Positions 21,642 to 34,189 are shown, counted from the first letter of the stretch. The stretch is DNA of 64,000 nt from Platycnemis pennipes (GCA_933228895.1 OW121854.1:8745131-8809130), one strand, 5' to 3'. Notes: generated from the sequence alone by a model not told the origin. Numbers and translations are program-made.

Positions 21642-22790
21642 ACTCCCAGGTAAAATAAAAAAGGGTTGCAAAAAATATTTTATATTTAAAATTTTGTGAA
21701 TATATACATATTTCAGAAAATTATTCATTCTTAAACATGATGTATACTTTATACTTGTGAAATTTTTCTAAATTTGTTTCCTTGTTTTACTTAAATAAGT
21801 TCAAGACCCATGCACGCACTGTCATGATTTTGTGTGGTTTTTGTTATTGGAGAGGAGAGAAAGGAAAAATTGAACCGATGCACAGTACGCTGAAATCGAA
21901 ATAATTTGAAAAAATTCCAAAATGACTTTTTTGGAGATAGAATCATGAAACTTGGTACAAATACTCATAATTGATTGGCAACCATGGAATGTCATGTAAT
22001 TGGCCATGTTCTGTGGCCATTACCGAGATGCAGGGGCTCAAACATAGCCAAAATTCCAAAATTGCACCCGACCTCAGTTTTCTACGTCTTCCTATTTAAG
22101 TAGAGGATGACGCTGTGGGAGGAATTTGGTCGGATAAAAAACTAGTATGTCTGTTAAACCACACTTTTACTTTACTGTGCTTGACTTGGGGAGATTTTTT
22201 CCTAAATGTAGGTGATATTAGGTAACAAAATGGCGGACGCTATTTTCACGCAAAAATTCATTTTAAGTAGTAAATATCTGGCATGTTAAGTGCCTGTCAA
22301 GTGACTCATATTAAATCAATTGTTGATGCTTTTTAGAGGTAGATCTGAAAAAAAATTGAAAATTCGTTTTCGACGCCAAAAATTACATTTATTTTTTCGT
22401 ACGCGCGTCCGGAGCTTGAGACACGCGCCGGGAGCTGGAAATGACGTGACGCGAGTAAGTTTTTTCAAGCCATAAGGAACATAACGCTTCTTATTCGCCT
22501 TTTTTAATATGTTTACATTGCTATTGATCTCCACCGGCTCTACACGTATAAAATCATGGGGATATAGAAATATTAAGGTCTGTAAGTGTACGCGAAATCG
22601 CGTTCAAGGTTTCTACTCTCAAAAGTAAACTTCTTATTCACACCCTCAAAGCCTTAAAATTCCGGTATTTTTCACATGAAACATTATTTTACGTTCCAGA
22701 GGGACACTATTAAGGACCTCTTTTCGTTTATTTGCCCCATCGCCCCAGCAGTCCAAGCCTTTGACCCTCCTAGGAGGTTCATGCAGAAAG

Positions 22791-22978
22791 GTACATTTTA
22801 GACACCGCGGAGCTTTTGGTTGTTCATCGAGAATATCTACTCAAATCATTCATTTTCTCTCCTTTACAATATGCATACCCGTACATTTTGGACATCGCGG
22901 AGCTTTTGTTTGTTCATTGATAAAATCTACTTAAATCTTTCATTTTCCCTGCTTTACAATCACAGGTTACAATATGCA
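22791..22978. repeat. 90-bp tandem duplication
   Basis: Copies start at 22791 (gtacattttagacaccgcgg) and 22881 (gtacattttggacatcgcgg), each followed by gagcttttg.ttgttcat and ending near acaatatgcata. The duplication lies inside the 2940-bp hAT element. Confidence 0.75.
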
Positions 22979-23688
22979 TATACCTACCTGATTTATAGGT
23001 CACATTAGACTTTATTCTTCTAGAAATACTTTAGTTTCTACTTTACTTGAATTATGCACACAGGAAGGAAACAAATTCACGAAAAGAGCTTAATATTGAG
23101 GCACAACAAAACATATTCTGTTCGTCAAAACCCTTAACCTACAATATTTTTACCCATTCCCTGCTGTTGTGTTTGATTGAAAGAGTTGTAGTGAAAGAAA
23201 AGCTTAGTAGAAGTGAATACTCTTCATTCAATTTCATTTGGTAGTTATATAATTATCTCCGTATCTCCGAAAAGATGGGAGAAATTTGGGATATGCTAAT
23301 TTTGAAAAAAAGAAAAGTACGTTTTATTATGAATTTGTATAAATTTCAAAGTTCAAGTAGTTCCTCGTTTTCATTACTGTAAAATGAAAGTGTAAAGTGT
23401 GTTACACCGTCAAAAATTTTTCATTTTGAAATTGTTTCCCCATCCCATTCCACTGACATGTTTAATTTAAAAAAGGGCATTTTATACTAAATCAAAAGAT
23501 TATGTATGAGAGTGTGCAAGTTTCTTCTGCAGAAAAAGGTGATAATCAGGTAAGGCTTGGTTATAAAATAACCTGAAAGTTCGCAGTTCTGGTGTAAATT
23601 GAGTGAGGGGGTTTGCCGGCATTTAGGGGGCCCGGACCACTCAGTTGCCCAGGGGCCCGAAAATCCTGTCGCCGGGCCTGTTTGCTAT

Positions 23689-24494
23689 GCTGTAATGTAT
23701 AATTACTTTGCGTTAAATGTTAGATATTCAGTCACGAGAACCGTCTAACTAAATTGTTAATCCACACCAATCAATGTAATACTTATTGTTGAGTCATGAA
23801 CTTACATAACTGACGTAACTAATTAATTATAATTCTCTAGAAAATGCGTAAGAAAGTAATGTCGAAACATGAACGACACACTATTCTTCCGAATCAAAAT
23901 ATACAGCACCTTTTCTAATTTTCTAATGTATCTTCGCTTTAATCCATTACTGTCCCAAATATTATTTGGTTCCTCTAGCTGGTTGGTTTAAATATTTCAA
24001 CTGGAGCTATAATGATAGGGTAAAGGCTGACTCAAGAACTATCCTACTCCATTTCTCAAATTGATTCCTTGCAACTTCGGCGGTGTTTAAGATTCAGGCA
24101 TCCACACGCTGCGTAAGGACCCTCATTTCGTTGGGTTCCCAAATTACCAGTAACTGAGAGGTAAATTGTTCTTAAAATAATTATCGATATGTCATACACT
24201 TCTTAAGCTGCAGTAATTAATTGTTCATTTTTTCTAGAGCATATTGTTAAAAAAATAGTTGGAAATGTTGAAAGATGAATATGTTAAAGTAATTACTACA
24301 CACAGATGTCCTACTTCAAAATGTACAGTACCTAATCAAATTTCCTTCGGTATCTTCGCTGTAAGACATTACTGCCACAAACATAATTCGAATGGTCTTG
24401 CTAGTTGCATTAGACATTTCATCTGGAGCAATAATGATGATATTAAGGCTGACTCAGGAACTATCCTCTTCCATATGCATCATATAGGTAATGC
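23689..24494. other. AT-rich intergenic, no gene seen
   Basis: No recognisable coding region. Two stretches, about 23870-24010 and 24290-24440, share short phrases (cagta/cagca..cct..tctaattt; tct.gctggttggttt / cttgctagttgcatt) and may be an old duplication. Confidence 0.35.
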
Positions 24495-24585
24495 ATCTTC
24501 ATCTACGTAATACCCTGTGAGTCACCGCGAGGGTGTGTGGCAGGTAAAGATCACCAAATGTGCACTATTGACCTGCAACTACGAT
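24495..24585 (+). repeat. Short interspersed repeat, copy 5
   Basis: catctacgtaataccctgtg, then gggtgtgtggcagg and accaaatgtgcact. Same order and spacing as the copy at 100-195. Confidence 0.6.
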
Positions 24586-25101
24586 ATTTAATGGAGAAAG
24601 GCCAGACAATAGGGTCACACGCAGCTAAATGTTAGTATCTACGGAATACGAAAGTGATTATTTGTTGTTATTACATGCACCATGCACTCAAGAATACTCT
24701 AACAATATTTCACCTACCTATCCCTTTGTAACACTGCCTCTTAAAAGTTATGTGAAAAATGACATTTTAAATTTATCTCTCTAATCTTGTTAATGTAATC
24801 AAACCTAGCATAAAACGCAAAGGGTTCTTAATATATTTAGCCCCGGTGGTGTAAGAATTAAAGTATTATTGATCCATACTGTGTAAGTAACCTCTTATCG
24901 GTGGGAGATGGTGGTCATCGCCCCCAAGGGAAGCAAGAGATAATAAGTCAAAGCCCCAATGACCGAATTTTTAAGGCGAGGCAACTGAGACACCAATGTC
25001 TTGCGATCTCCCTTTCCTTGAAGAAACGCCTCAAGTCAGGCTGGCGTTGAATTGACTCATTTCGCCGCCGCACCTAAATTAAGTAAGTGGGCCGAGAGGC
25101 A

Positions 25102-25420
25102 TTAGACAAACCTAGTCTTACCGTTTTTGTACAAATATTGGACGGAAATTTTTGCGGCTTCCTGTAGTTCACATTTAATGTTTTCCCAACGCTCTTCCTC
25201 TGATTTATCGGACAGTTCCTCTCTTAAGTTGTTTCCCACTGCTTTCTTAAATGCCAGCTGATGTTGAGCCTCCTTAAGTTTTTCTACTTGCCATATGTTC
25301 TTCACTGCTTTCTTCAATTTCATGAATTTCAGACGGCATCATCATTAAATTATGATCACTGTCGATCTCTACACCCGGATAGATTTTGCAGTCCTTCGCC
25401 TGATTCATGAATCACTCGAC
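25102..25420 (-). pseudogene. RTE-type LINE endonuclease to RT linker fragment
   Basis: The minus strand reads DCKIYPGVEIDSDHNLMM, containing the SDH catalytic motif of LINE apurinic endonucleases. After a frameshift it continues as MKLKKAVKNIWQVEKLKEAQ and SEEERWENIKCELQEAAK, the linker between endonuclease and reverse transcriptase. The linker follows the pattern of RTE-type elements often annotated as craniofacial-development-protein-2-like. The fragment is truncated on both sides, with no RT motifs nearby. Confidence 0.65.
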
Positions 25421-26072
25421 TTCACCAAATTATATCTGCCCTTTTAACTTGGAAAATACCAAAAATGAAGGTCTAGATTACCACGCAGGTTCTAAGTGCC
25501 TCTCATGCTGGTGTAATCGAGCTGTGTGAGGAAATGGGAGTTCATGGCTTTCAGGGTGGTTCACCGTTGTTTACATTTGTATGGTCATTTAAAAGGTTAT
25601 TCATTGTCCTCAACTCCTGAAACATTATCCAGCAAGGCTGAAAGAAGCCCAATAGACCACCAATTTTTAGCCAATAGAGCACCTGTTTGAAAAATTCATA
25701 TGCCAACTTTATTTCACAAACCCATTTTCCAGCCAGTTTTAACTCATGAACGTTTGAACAGTCGTAGTTATCATCACATTGCAAAGTTTCATTGATGTGG
25801 TTCGGTAAGAATTGCTCAACGTTCTAAAAAAAAATGTATTGCGGAGTCTGATGTCATAATGCATAGATATTAACGTATGAGTTCAATTGAATGAGATTTC
25901 GACATTATGCGAACTGCCAAAGTTTGTAATCTTAATGTAAAAATCATTATTAGTTAATGTTCCAATGTTGGTAGGCCCGTTACAGTTAATAGTCAGCCAC
26001 CTGTTCATGTTTTTGTATCCACAACAGCAAAAACAACGATTATTATTTGTAAAAATATAGCGAAAGCGGTCG

Positions 26073-27142
26073 TACCCTGGTGAAAATATAGCGTGAAGGA
26101 AGCGAGAACGAAGTTTCAATTGGAGCGCTAATAAAGAGATTGATGAGCGCAAACGGAGAGATAACGGATGTTTAAGGAAGCGGAAAGTGGAACATCGGAG
26201 TGTAAATTAAGTTTCGATTTCGAGCGTCACGGAGCGCAAACGGAAAGCACGCGTTCTTCTCGGGCGGAAGCAAACAGAAAGTGATACGAGAGCCTATGGA
26301 GAGTGCATCGGATGGTCGGAACGTACTTGGAAAGTGATATACTAGTAATCGAAATGGAAATTGAGCCATGACGAAGCGCGTATGGAAATCTTGCCGTATG
26401 ATTATAATTGACATCGACGTCAACGTTCACTAATGATAATACGCTATGAAAATTGAAATAAAATTTAAACACAAGAAATACAATCGAAGTTAATATTAAA
26501 CACAGTTTTGAAATCTTTAACGAGTTTGAAACAAAGGCATTCTGATTTCGTTGACGAAATATTCAATATTGTGGCGAAGAATATCTAATTTTTCCTATCT
26601 AAATTTTATGAACATTATAGAGGTGCCACGGCAGACAATATTATTTCCAGATTTTTATTGCCATCACTGTAACAACAGAGCGACTTTAAACGACACGACT
26701 AACTGCTCAAAATACATGAAAAGCTTTACCTCAAACGGTAAAATTTCACAACTACGGTTACTTATTTTTAGCAAAGGAAATTGATTAAACTGTTCTGATT
26801 AATTTCGTTACACACTCGTTCCTAGAATAATTCCGATTAACATTCATTACGAAAGTTACAAAACAAGAAGAGGGTGGACAATTTAAACTCTTTTGCATCT
26901 ATTTACCTCTACATTTATTATCAGTCATTAATTATACATTTCCAAGAGGAGCGGGAAAATAAGCGCTACCGAAGCGAGAAAGAGCGCTCCGTTCACTCTC
27001 ATGGAGGAATAATGGAAGAGTGATCCGAGCGAGCGAAATATCAGAGAGTAAACAGAGAGCGATGAGAACTCCCCGTCGCTTTATCACCTCTCCATTCACG
27101 CGACCGTCACGCCCAAGCGAGCTGCCGATTTTTACCAGGGTA
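26073..27142. mobile_element. Possible TA-flanked DNA element with short TIRs
   Basis: taccctggtgaaaata at 26073-26088 mirrors gatttttaccagggta at 27127-27142 (14 of 16). If the outer TA is the duplicated target, this is Tc1/mariner-like. The interior is odd: GAGCG-rich blocks at 26100-26400 and 26940-27110 (a gagcgcaaacgga 13-mer occurs twice, near 26148 and 26231) surround AT-rich DNA. No transposase. Short TIRs alone make this uncertain. Confidence 0.35.
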
Positions 27143-27395
27143 GTGTTCTGCAGAACCAATTCTGGGTTAATGTCTGATACGCACTGAGATGCAAGGTGTT
27201 TTTAATGATTGCGAGAGTTTTGAACCACCATTGAAATGGATTCGTCAATAAACTCATAATAATGGTGTATATTCGTTATTTAATACATTATTTCTTGAAC
27301 AAGAAATGAGCTAATACTGAAATTAACTCTATAAGTATCATATTTCTTCACAAAATTGACGCAGAATCTATCCAATAAATGATCCCGTAGAATAG

Positions 27396-27836
27396 TCCAA
27401 AAAGTGCGGTGTTTATGAAATCAAGTGCGATTATGGAGCCAACTACATCGGCCAGACAGGGAGGAATTTCTCCACCCGTATCAGTGAGCACAAAAAGTGT
27501 TATGTCTCTGGTAACGAAACCTCGTTATTCGCGGAGCACCTCATGGACGCGAAACACTCAAGTGACTTTCAATTCAACGTGCTCCACACTTCGGAAAAAG
27601 GAAAGAAATTGGACGCCATTGAGCAAGTGGAAATTATTCAAAGAAGGAACTGGAAGCAGAATCTTCGTGCAATTTCTTTCGTCCCCCTCCCCTCTCCTCT
27701 CCATCACCTTCCCACGAGTCGTACACTCTTCAGAAGGGCTGCCGCAGCCCTAAGCACCGGACCCCCCCCCCCCTCCACGCCCTCATACTACTTTGGAAGA
27801 ATACACCAGGAACCCCAAGGAGCTAATCCTCCTTAA
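27396..27836 (+). pseudogene. Penelope-like element GIY-YIG endonuclease, 5'-truncated
   Basis: From 27396 the frame is open for about 146 codons: KKCGVYEIKCDYGANYIGQT, then GRNFSTRISEHKKCYVSGN, SLFAEHLMD, KGKKLDAIEQVEIIQRR. This is a complete PLE-type GIY-YIG nuclease: GVY...YIG with the GQTGR loop, the catalytic Arg in STRISEH and the Glu in IEQVE. Proline-rich low-complexity sequence and a stop at 27834-27836 follow. Upstream, a TAG at 27393-27395 cuts it off from any reverse transcriptase, and none is visible. The 3' region near 28080-28125 (cctgataatgatgttgtaca, then cgaaaccgg) is typical of PLE tails. No internal stop or frameshift, so it is a relatively recent but truncated copy. Confidence 0.8.
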
Positions 27837-28039
27837 CCCGAAGGAACCGACGCTCCGGGGGATGCCAACGCCCAGACCCCTCCACAGTGGACTTCACTTA
27901 GACTCTCCGTGCGGACTTTCCGTAGACCCTTAACGACCTGGGCCTTCCCCAGCTCGCCATCATGCATGGTTTTACCCATTAACACCCACCACCTTTCACC
28001 CTTCTCTCAATTCCCTCTCAACCTTTCATTCCCCTCACT

Positions 28040-28160
28040 GCAATTGTGTATATATACATATGTCCGAGCTATAATTTTCACCTGATAATGATGTTGTACA
28101 CCGAAACCGGTTGAGTAAAAAACCTTATTATTGTGGAAAATTGCCAGTCTTTTTCTTTTG
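28040..28160 (+). other. Penelope-like element 3' tail
   Basis: Follows the endonuclease frame at 27396-27836. It has a tatatata-like patch, then a 'gatgttgtacaccgaaaccgg' type string and AT-rich sequence. The same theme with different bases occurs at 2530-2590 and about 5000-5080. Confidence 0.45.
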
Positions 28161-28683
28161 TTGTGATATTCCACCAAATCAAGCCTGAAACAACTACCTT
28201 TACTAGAATAGAAAATTTTTAGATACCATTAAGTTACTCCCAAATTAGTATCATTTTCAAATCAAATGTACATTTGACATGTGACACGTGTCACCTCAGA
28301 GCTTACGGTTGGACACATTGAATCCCTGGAGTCGTTAAAAGTTAATATGGGCCTTTGATTTTAAGTGTTTACCCTATCTTGATTTTTTCCAAATGAGCTG
28401 AAGGCTATAGCTTTTTTATTGCTGAACACCAAGCAGTACTTACCCATCTGTAGCTCTATGGGATGGGTAGGCTTGAGGTTAAATTAAACACACTGTTAAG
28501 TCAGGCATTCTGTAGCGAAGCAGGAGTGGGGTTACCTTTAAGTTTTAAAAGCATTTTTGCATGCTCTTCTTTGTTGAAAATTTATAACAATGCATTTGCA
28601 CCTAGCCTTCTCAAAAACATGAAATTAGAAAAATGACATGTCAGTGTGACTAATATTTTTTAGCACTGATGTAGGGTAAAATC

Positions 28684-28914
28684 CACATAGCAAAGCCAGT
28701 TGGAATCCATCGTGATTTCACCAGTGTACAAGCATAAGTCTAGCTGGATTAATCCAGTTTCAATCTGATTTTTACATGATTCAAGCTGGATAGCAGGTTG
28801 GATTCCAACTGGAATCCAGCTGGATTTCAAGCCAATATTCCAGTCTGTCTCAACCAGCTGGATTCATCCAGCCGAAATCCAGGCCAGATTCCAGGTGATT
28901 TGCTATATGGGATA
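28684..28914. mobile_element. Fold-back MITE-like element, about 230 bp
   Basis: The ends atccacatagcaaa and (inverted) atcccatatagcaaa mirror each other. The interior is full of CCAGCTGGATT-type dyads (agctggatt, ttggattccaactggaatcc, ccagctggatt), so the whole stretch can fold on itself. No TSD identified. Confidence 0.5.
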
Positions 28915-29843
28915 ATGTAAGAACTTTTGCATTTATCAATATAATCATTTTGATTTTGTTGGAGATGCTTACCTCCCCTGGCAATTAAAAACACCCATGT
29001 CTGACAATGTCCCCTCTCCCACAAATATATTGTGACTCTGACTTTACTTCCATGTTGTTTTGAGCTGAGGGTTTCTGATATTTAATTATACGTACTTAGG
29101 AAGCTAGAAAGTGTTGAATGTGGAATGATTAGTTAATCCTTTTTTGGTGAAGGTTTTCATGGTGTTCTGATGACTGTCACCATCAACAATGACAACACAG
29201 AAGACTCCCGGAAGCCTGCTTGTGTCATTAGTTTATCCGTGTTAGAGCACTGGTGCATATCCTGTCTTTTCAATATGCCCTCTCATTAGTCTTAATGAAA
29301 AGGATTAATTTTAGAACTTTTATCTCTGACGTAATTACCATCTCATACCATGACAGCACCAGATCAATTCAAATATGCTCACTTACGATGCATGCACTAG
29401 TGCAGCTGACACTAAATTTGAGTCATTTGGCATACCATACCTCGCGTACGTTTCCTTTCCTAGGATTCCTTGTCATCGTATCAAAACAAAAATGAATTCA
29501 TCTCAGGAGGATGACTGAATCTTCAGGGCAAAGGCATAAGATTGGGATAGCAAGGACAAAGGTCTCAATTCATTGAGTGAGCATACCCCTAACTGATGGT
29601 ACTTCCTGTTTTATTTCATGTAGCAGAGCTTATATAACCAGAAATGAAATTTATGTATGGAATGTTACAAACCCTTATCGAAAGCATTGCTCATGAAATT
29701 AAAAAACATCAGTTTCTTTCAAATCAAAATATTCAAACTCTTGAAGTGAATAACATTAAAATCACAAGGACTCAGGAGCCAAGTGGGTTATTTGCTTTAG
29801 GACTCATTAAAATTCAATGCTTAGTCTCTCCTAGAATGCTCCA

Positions 29844-30243
29844 TTAGCCCAATTCACACTGCACTAGATCCAGCACAAGGTTGAGTGTACTAGCAAGTAT
29901 GCTAGCTTTCCATTATTGTGTGCATAGATCCAGCATGCTGCCTAGCAAACATGCCTGCTGGCATACTTGCCGAGCTACTGGAACTCATACTTGATGCGGT
30001 ACTAGATTTCTAGTAGCTCCCAAGAGCCAACGACCAATCAAGTCACGTAACAGATGCTGTGCAAACTTCTCATTTAATTAGTGTGGAATCAAATGGAATA
30101 ACCGCTTAGTAGCAAGCACAAGGTCAATGATAGTGTGAAACCTCCCAGGGCTGTTCCAAACATGCTTTATTCAGCCCTCAATATCGAGTAGCTGCTAGCA
30201 CACTAGGTCTAGATCAAAGTATCATGTGAAACAGGCTTTAAAT
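29844..30243. mobile_element. PIF/Harbinger-like MITE, about 400 bp
   Basis: Bounded by tta on the left and ttta on the right. The ends gcccaattcacactgcac and (inverted) gcctgtttcacatgatac match at about 11 of 18 positions, with further mirrored ctaga/ctagatc patches inside. A TTA or TAA duplication with a GGCC..TTCACA-type end is typical of PIF/Harbinger MITEs. The TIRs are well decayed. Confidence 0.45.
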
Positions 30244-30244
30244 G

Positions 30245-33200
30245 AGCTTTAAGTTGGATTCTCTGAAAAAACTTTTCATCAAAACTTATCTTGCATAACT
30301 AATAGCAGAATGAGAATTGACATGCTTCCAGAACAGCTATTTCTGAAGGTTACATTTCGCAATTCCTTAAATCAACAGAATTTCATTGCCATAAGGTTTC
30401 TCTCGCCAGTAAGTTCACCCAATGTAACCAGGGTAAGATCCTTGTTGGTCCTCATTCTTATCAAACAAAATCTTGCCAGTGCAATGGTGTATGAAGGCAC
30501 CTATCTCAAGATATTGCAATGTACTGAATGCAACTAAGCATTAGTTACTTTTTTCTGCTTAAGGTGAGAGAACATCGTAAGTGAACCCTGACTGAGTTCA
30601 TGGGTATCTGAAGATGATCTGCTTGTAATATTTATAATTGATGGAATTTTTTCACAATAGATTATAGGAGCTTTTGAGCATTCAATGCATCATTACAGTA
30701 GGGGCTAATGGAGTAACAGTATCCAAATCCATAATATTTGGGGCCAAGTATTAACCATTTGAAAATACTGTTGCATGATTGCTGTGAAACAGAATTAAGT
30801 AATACCAAATGATTTGCTCCGTCAGCAGAGAACAGAATACTTACCTTTGAGGTGTGGATAGCTCTGCAAGTGCGTACATCGAAAAATAGAACAAGAAACA
30901 TTTTATGCAAGGCGTGGAAATGAAACCGCAGATTATTTTTCATCATTTATTCATAAAAAGGCAGTTGACAATGTAGACAAATTTATTGCTGTAAGCACCC
31001 CTAACATAATGAATGCCAAAAATGAAGATATGAAGATTCAAGCATTGACTTCATTTGTAAGAAGTATTGTCTACTCTTGCAGTTAATAAATGAATTGATT
31101 GAAATAATATTCTGGATTGCATAACAAATTTTTACTCAAACTGTAATTTTACTCAAATTGTAATGAATGAAATACCAGGATTGGAATATTTAGAATGTTA
31201 TACTTTAATCATGAATACCAAGATGTTGAGATTAGAAAGTATTTATACTCCATCAGAAGGCTAGTAATTTCATTGAATTTTTTTACTACTGGTGATAAGA
31301 AACAGTCGTCCACAAAAGCAATGTCAACAATTAAAAATGTAACAGATTCATATTATTGATATCATCAAAAATATTTGCCAAGAAAAAATATTGCTCTGGA
31401 GTTCTTAGAATGAACAGAAAATCATGAACGTTGGAAAAGTAGAGGGTTGAGAGATACAAAAATGTCTTTTCACCACACATCATCACAAGCATCTCCAAGA
31501 GCAACTGTGGATAGGGTTTGCACCATTTTGAACAACATTTATAATCAGAGTACTTTTAGGTAACTGAAGTGGCCGAAGTTTTCCAAAGGATTGATGGTTG
31601 CCTTAAACACTTTTACAATATCACATTATATCCCTTCTCAGATCCATTCCATTTCATTGGTATGGGATTAATTGCACTCGTGCAGGCATGAAAATAAAAA
31701 GAAGCGATTAGAGAATTGAAACCAATATATTACCAGCAAGCTGCAAGAAAATCATGTTAAACAATCAACCTGTAGTAATCAGTTAGGAAAAAAACAAAAG
31801 ATAAATTAATGATCACAACAATGAAAACCCTATCACAACCAACAACACTAGTATTAGAAATGAACAAGAAATATTAAAAAATTTTTGATTGGGATCTGTA
31901 AAAGAAATTTTTATGAACAGATTAATAGCTGAAAAAAAATACGATTACAGATCAAAAATTTAATTGAGCATCTATCATTAGATTTGAGATTTTACTTTTG
32001 ATGATGCATGCTAATATCATTATTTGGCTTCATCAGTTATGTCTCTATTACCAGATCACAAGAACCAATTTAACTGGTGATTGGTACATGAAATATAACA
32101 GCTCAGGTTTTGACATGTTACTGCAATTGCAGTCTGCAGAAAAGTACTTCCAAGTTGCTCCAGCATAAGGCAGAATGCAATGTACACGATTATGTGGAAC
32201 ATTGGCTTAGAGCACCTTTCTTTTGTCTCGGCTGCCAATTTGTTTTTGCAGAGTGTGTGTGTGATGTACTACTCGACAAGCTTTGTGTCCTTATGGACTA
32301 AATGTAAGGAAAATGTTGTAAATACTCACATTTTTGAGAATTAATGATTTATGTATTATAGAATCCAACAGGATACTACTAAATATCATGCATAGTCAAA
32401 AATTTACTCTACTACTCTAATAAATGATTCATCATTGTAAACTCGTTTGGATAGAATCCTGGCACAATAAATTTCCTAGTGGTTTTACACGTTGTCATTG
32501 GAAATTCAGTGACAACTTGTTTACTTTAATTTTTAGAGGCACAGTCGGAGGTGCTAATATCGGAGTGCTGATTGGTTCAAGCATTATATACAGTGGGAAG
32601 TTCAAAGGTTGTTCCCCTTGATAAAAAGCAAGGGTAATACAAGAGTCTCTACAATTTACAACTGCACAGCACTCGATTAGACCTTCAATTGTACACTCCT
32701 CTTTGGCATAATTCATTATTCTTTCACTAAATGAGGATGGGATATAGGAAGCAAGGTATAATACAGGGTTTGGAAGGTCTATTTAGGCATCGTGGTACAA
32801 GACCACTGAGTTTACCCTCTAGATGATTTCCTGCCTAATTTTTCAACTAAAGCATCATTTCACCCCCCATTTCTCTAAATGTGGAACATCAGAGCAAAGC
32901 CCTTTCGGGCCCTATGATTCAGGGAGGGTACACCATGGAAGGAAACCAAGGCTCCCTACCCTGCGGCACATTCAAGGATATTTTTCTCTAAAGCCCCCAA
33001 TGGGGCCCTAACACAAAGGAGCCATGGATAAAATCCAGACTATCTTTGCCATTCAGTTTCAAGGTGTTTTGCTCACTATAGCCCTTGTGGGGCCTTATCA
33101 TGGAACCTTTGAAGACAGGCTACCATGGAGTATATTACCATCTGGCACAATGTTCTCATTCAGCCAAGAGGATAGACAATATAAGGAGGAGTACGACACA

Positions 33201-33585
33201 ATTTGAAACATTCCAACATCCATTTTACAAATGAGGATTTTTGGAACTATGCTGCACATCATTTGAATGAACCAACAGTAATAAGGACAATTTCAAGCAT
33301 CTACTTTCAGACAATGATCAAGTTTTTGAGGCCCATTAAGAATATTAAGGGTCCTATAATGATTGATTAGCACACTGTGCATGTTACACCTAGAAGGCAT
33401 GCAAGGAGAGGAGACGATTCCCTACCACTGTCAACAGCAAGGTCCACCGTTGGCTGAAACTCTGCTTTCCATCGACGATCCCTCGTTGCACACGCATTAA
33501 ATTTAAGCACTTATTGCACTACCACTAAACGACACAAAAATGACCATATACACACTACACAAAACATGACACTTCACACCCGTTG
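30245..33585. other. Unique AT-rich DNA, no supported gene
   Basis: No frame longer than about 95 codons and none with a recognisable domain. There is a GC-richer patch near 32860-33020 (agcccccaatggggccc and similar) without coding signature. Confidence 0.4.
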
Positions 33586-33587
33586 CA

Positions 33588-33655
33588 GTGCTGATGGGAT
33601 GTTCTGGAACTGCTGATGGGATGTTCCGAAGTGATGATACGATGTTCCGAAGTGC
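33588..33655. repeat. 21-bp minisatellite, 3 copies
   Basis: The unit tgatgggatgttccgaagtg occurs three times with small changes (ttctggaac, ttccgaag, atacgatgttccgaag). Confidence 0.65.
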
Positions 33656-34189
33656 CAGGGATGAAGAAGAAGCCACATAATGCGCTGACAATAATAATGC
33701 ATGCAGAAGAAGACCTGCTGTATGTATTGTGCTTGTGTTGCGCAAAGAAGTGTTTGAAATGCTTAGGATGTGTCGAAAAAAAATTCTAGAAGTGCAATTT
33801 TACATCAATATATTACACAATGGTATTTATTATTTAAGACCCTGGTCAAAAAAAAAACATTGAAGAATGGTAAATCTTTTTTGAAATAAATTAACACGAA
33901 AATACTATAATGTTTCCTCAATCAAGATCCGCACTGTGAACTAATGCAAGAACAACTAAAGCATAATATTTACATGTAAAATCCGACGGCAGAGTAAATG
34001 ACTTTTCAGCCCTTATCTGAGTTAGGTTTACCAGAATGCCTACAGTCAAATTCTAACATTAAGTACGAACTTATAATTCGCCCTTATTAAATAACCAAAG
34101 GTAATCTAAATGATGTTTGCAAAACCCTACCACAAAGTAGCCTCAGCTTTTCCTTCCCATTCCAGCTAGATAGAAAGAAATACCCCTAA

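Larger units (their letters stand above)
20741..23680. mobile_element. hAT DNA transposon, 2940 bp, non-autonomous
   Basis: The left end reads cagggccggcgaca and the right end is the inverse, tgtcgccgggcctg, giving 13 of 14 TIR matches. G/C-rich subterminal sequence (aggggcccggg and gggggcccggg blocks) is mirrored near the right end. Flanks are ttttctat (20733-20740) and tttgctat (23681-23688), an 8-bp TSD with one mismatch. The interior contains a nested 368-bp hAT element, a 90-bp tandem duplication and AT-rich filler, with no transposase reading frame. It must have been mobilised in trans. Confidence 0.8.

Noticed and set aside
25551..25784. 77-codon minus-strand frame with cysteines near a LINE fragment
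   Set aside because: No match to LINE domains, and no splice or start context to support it as a gene.
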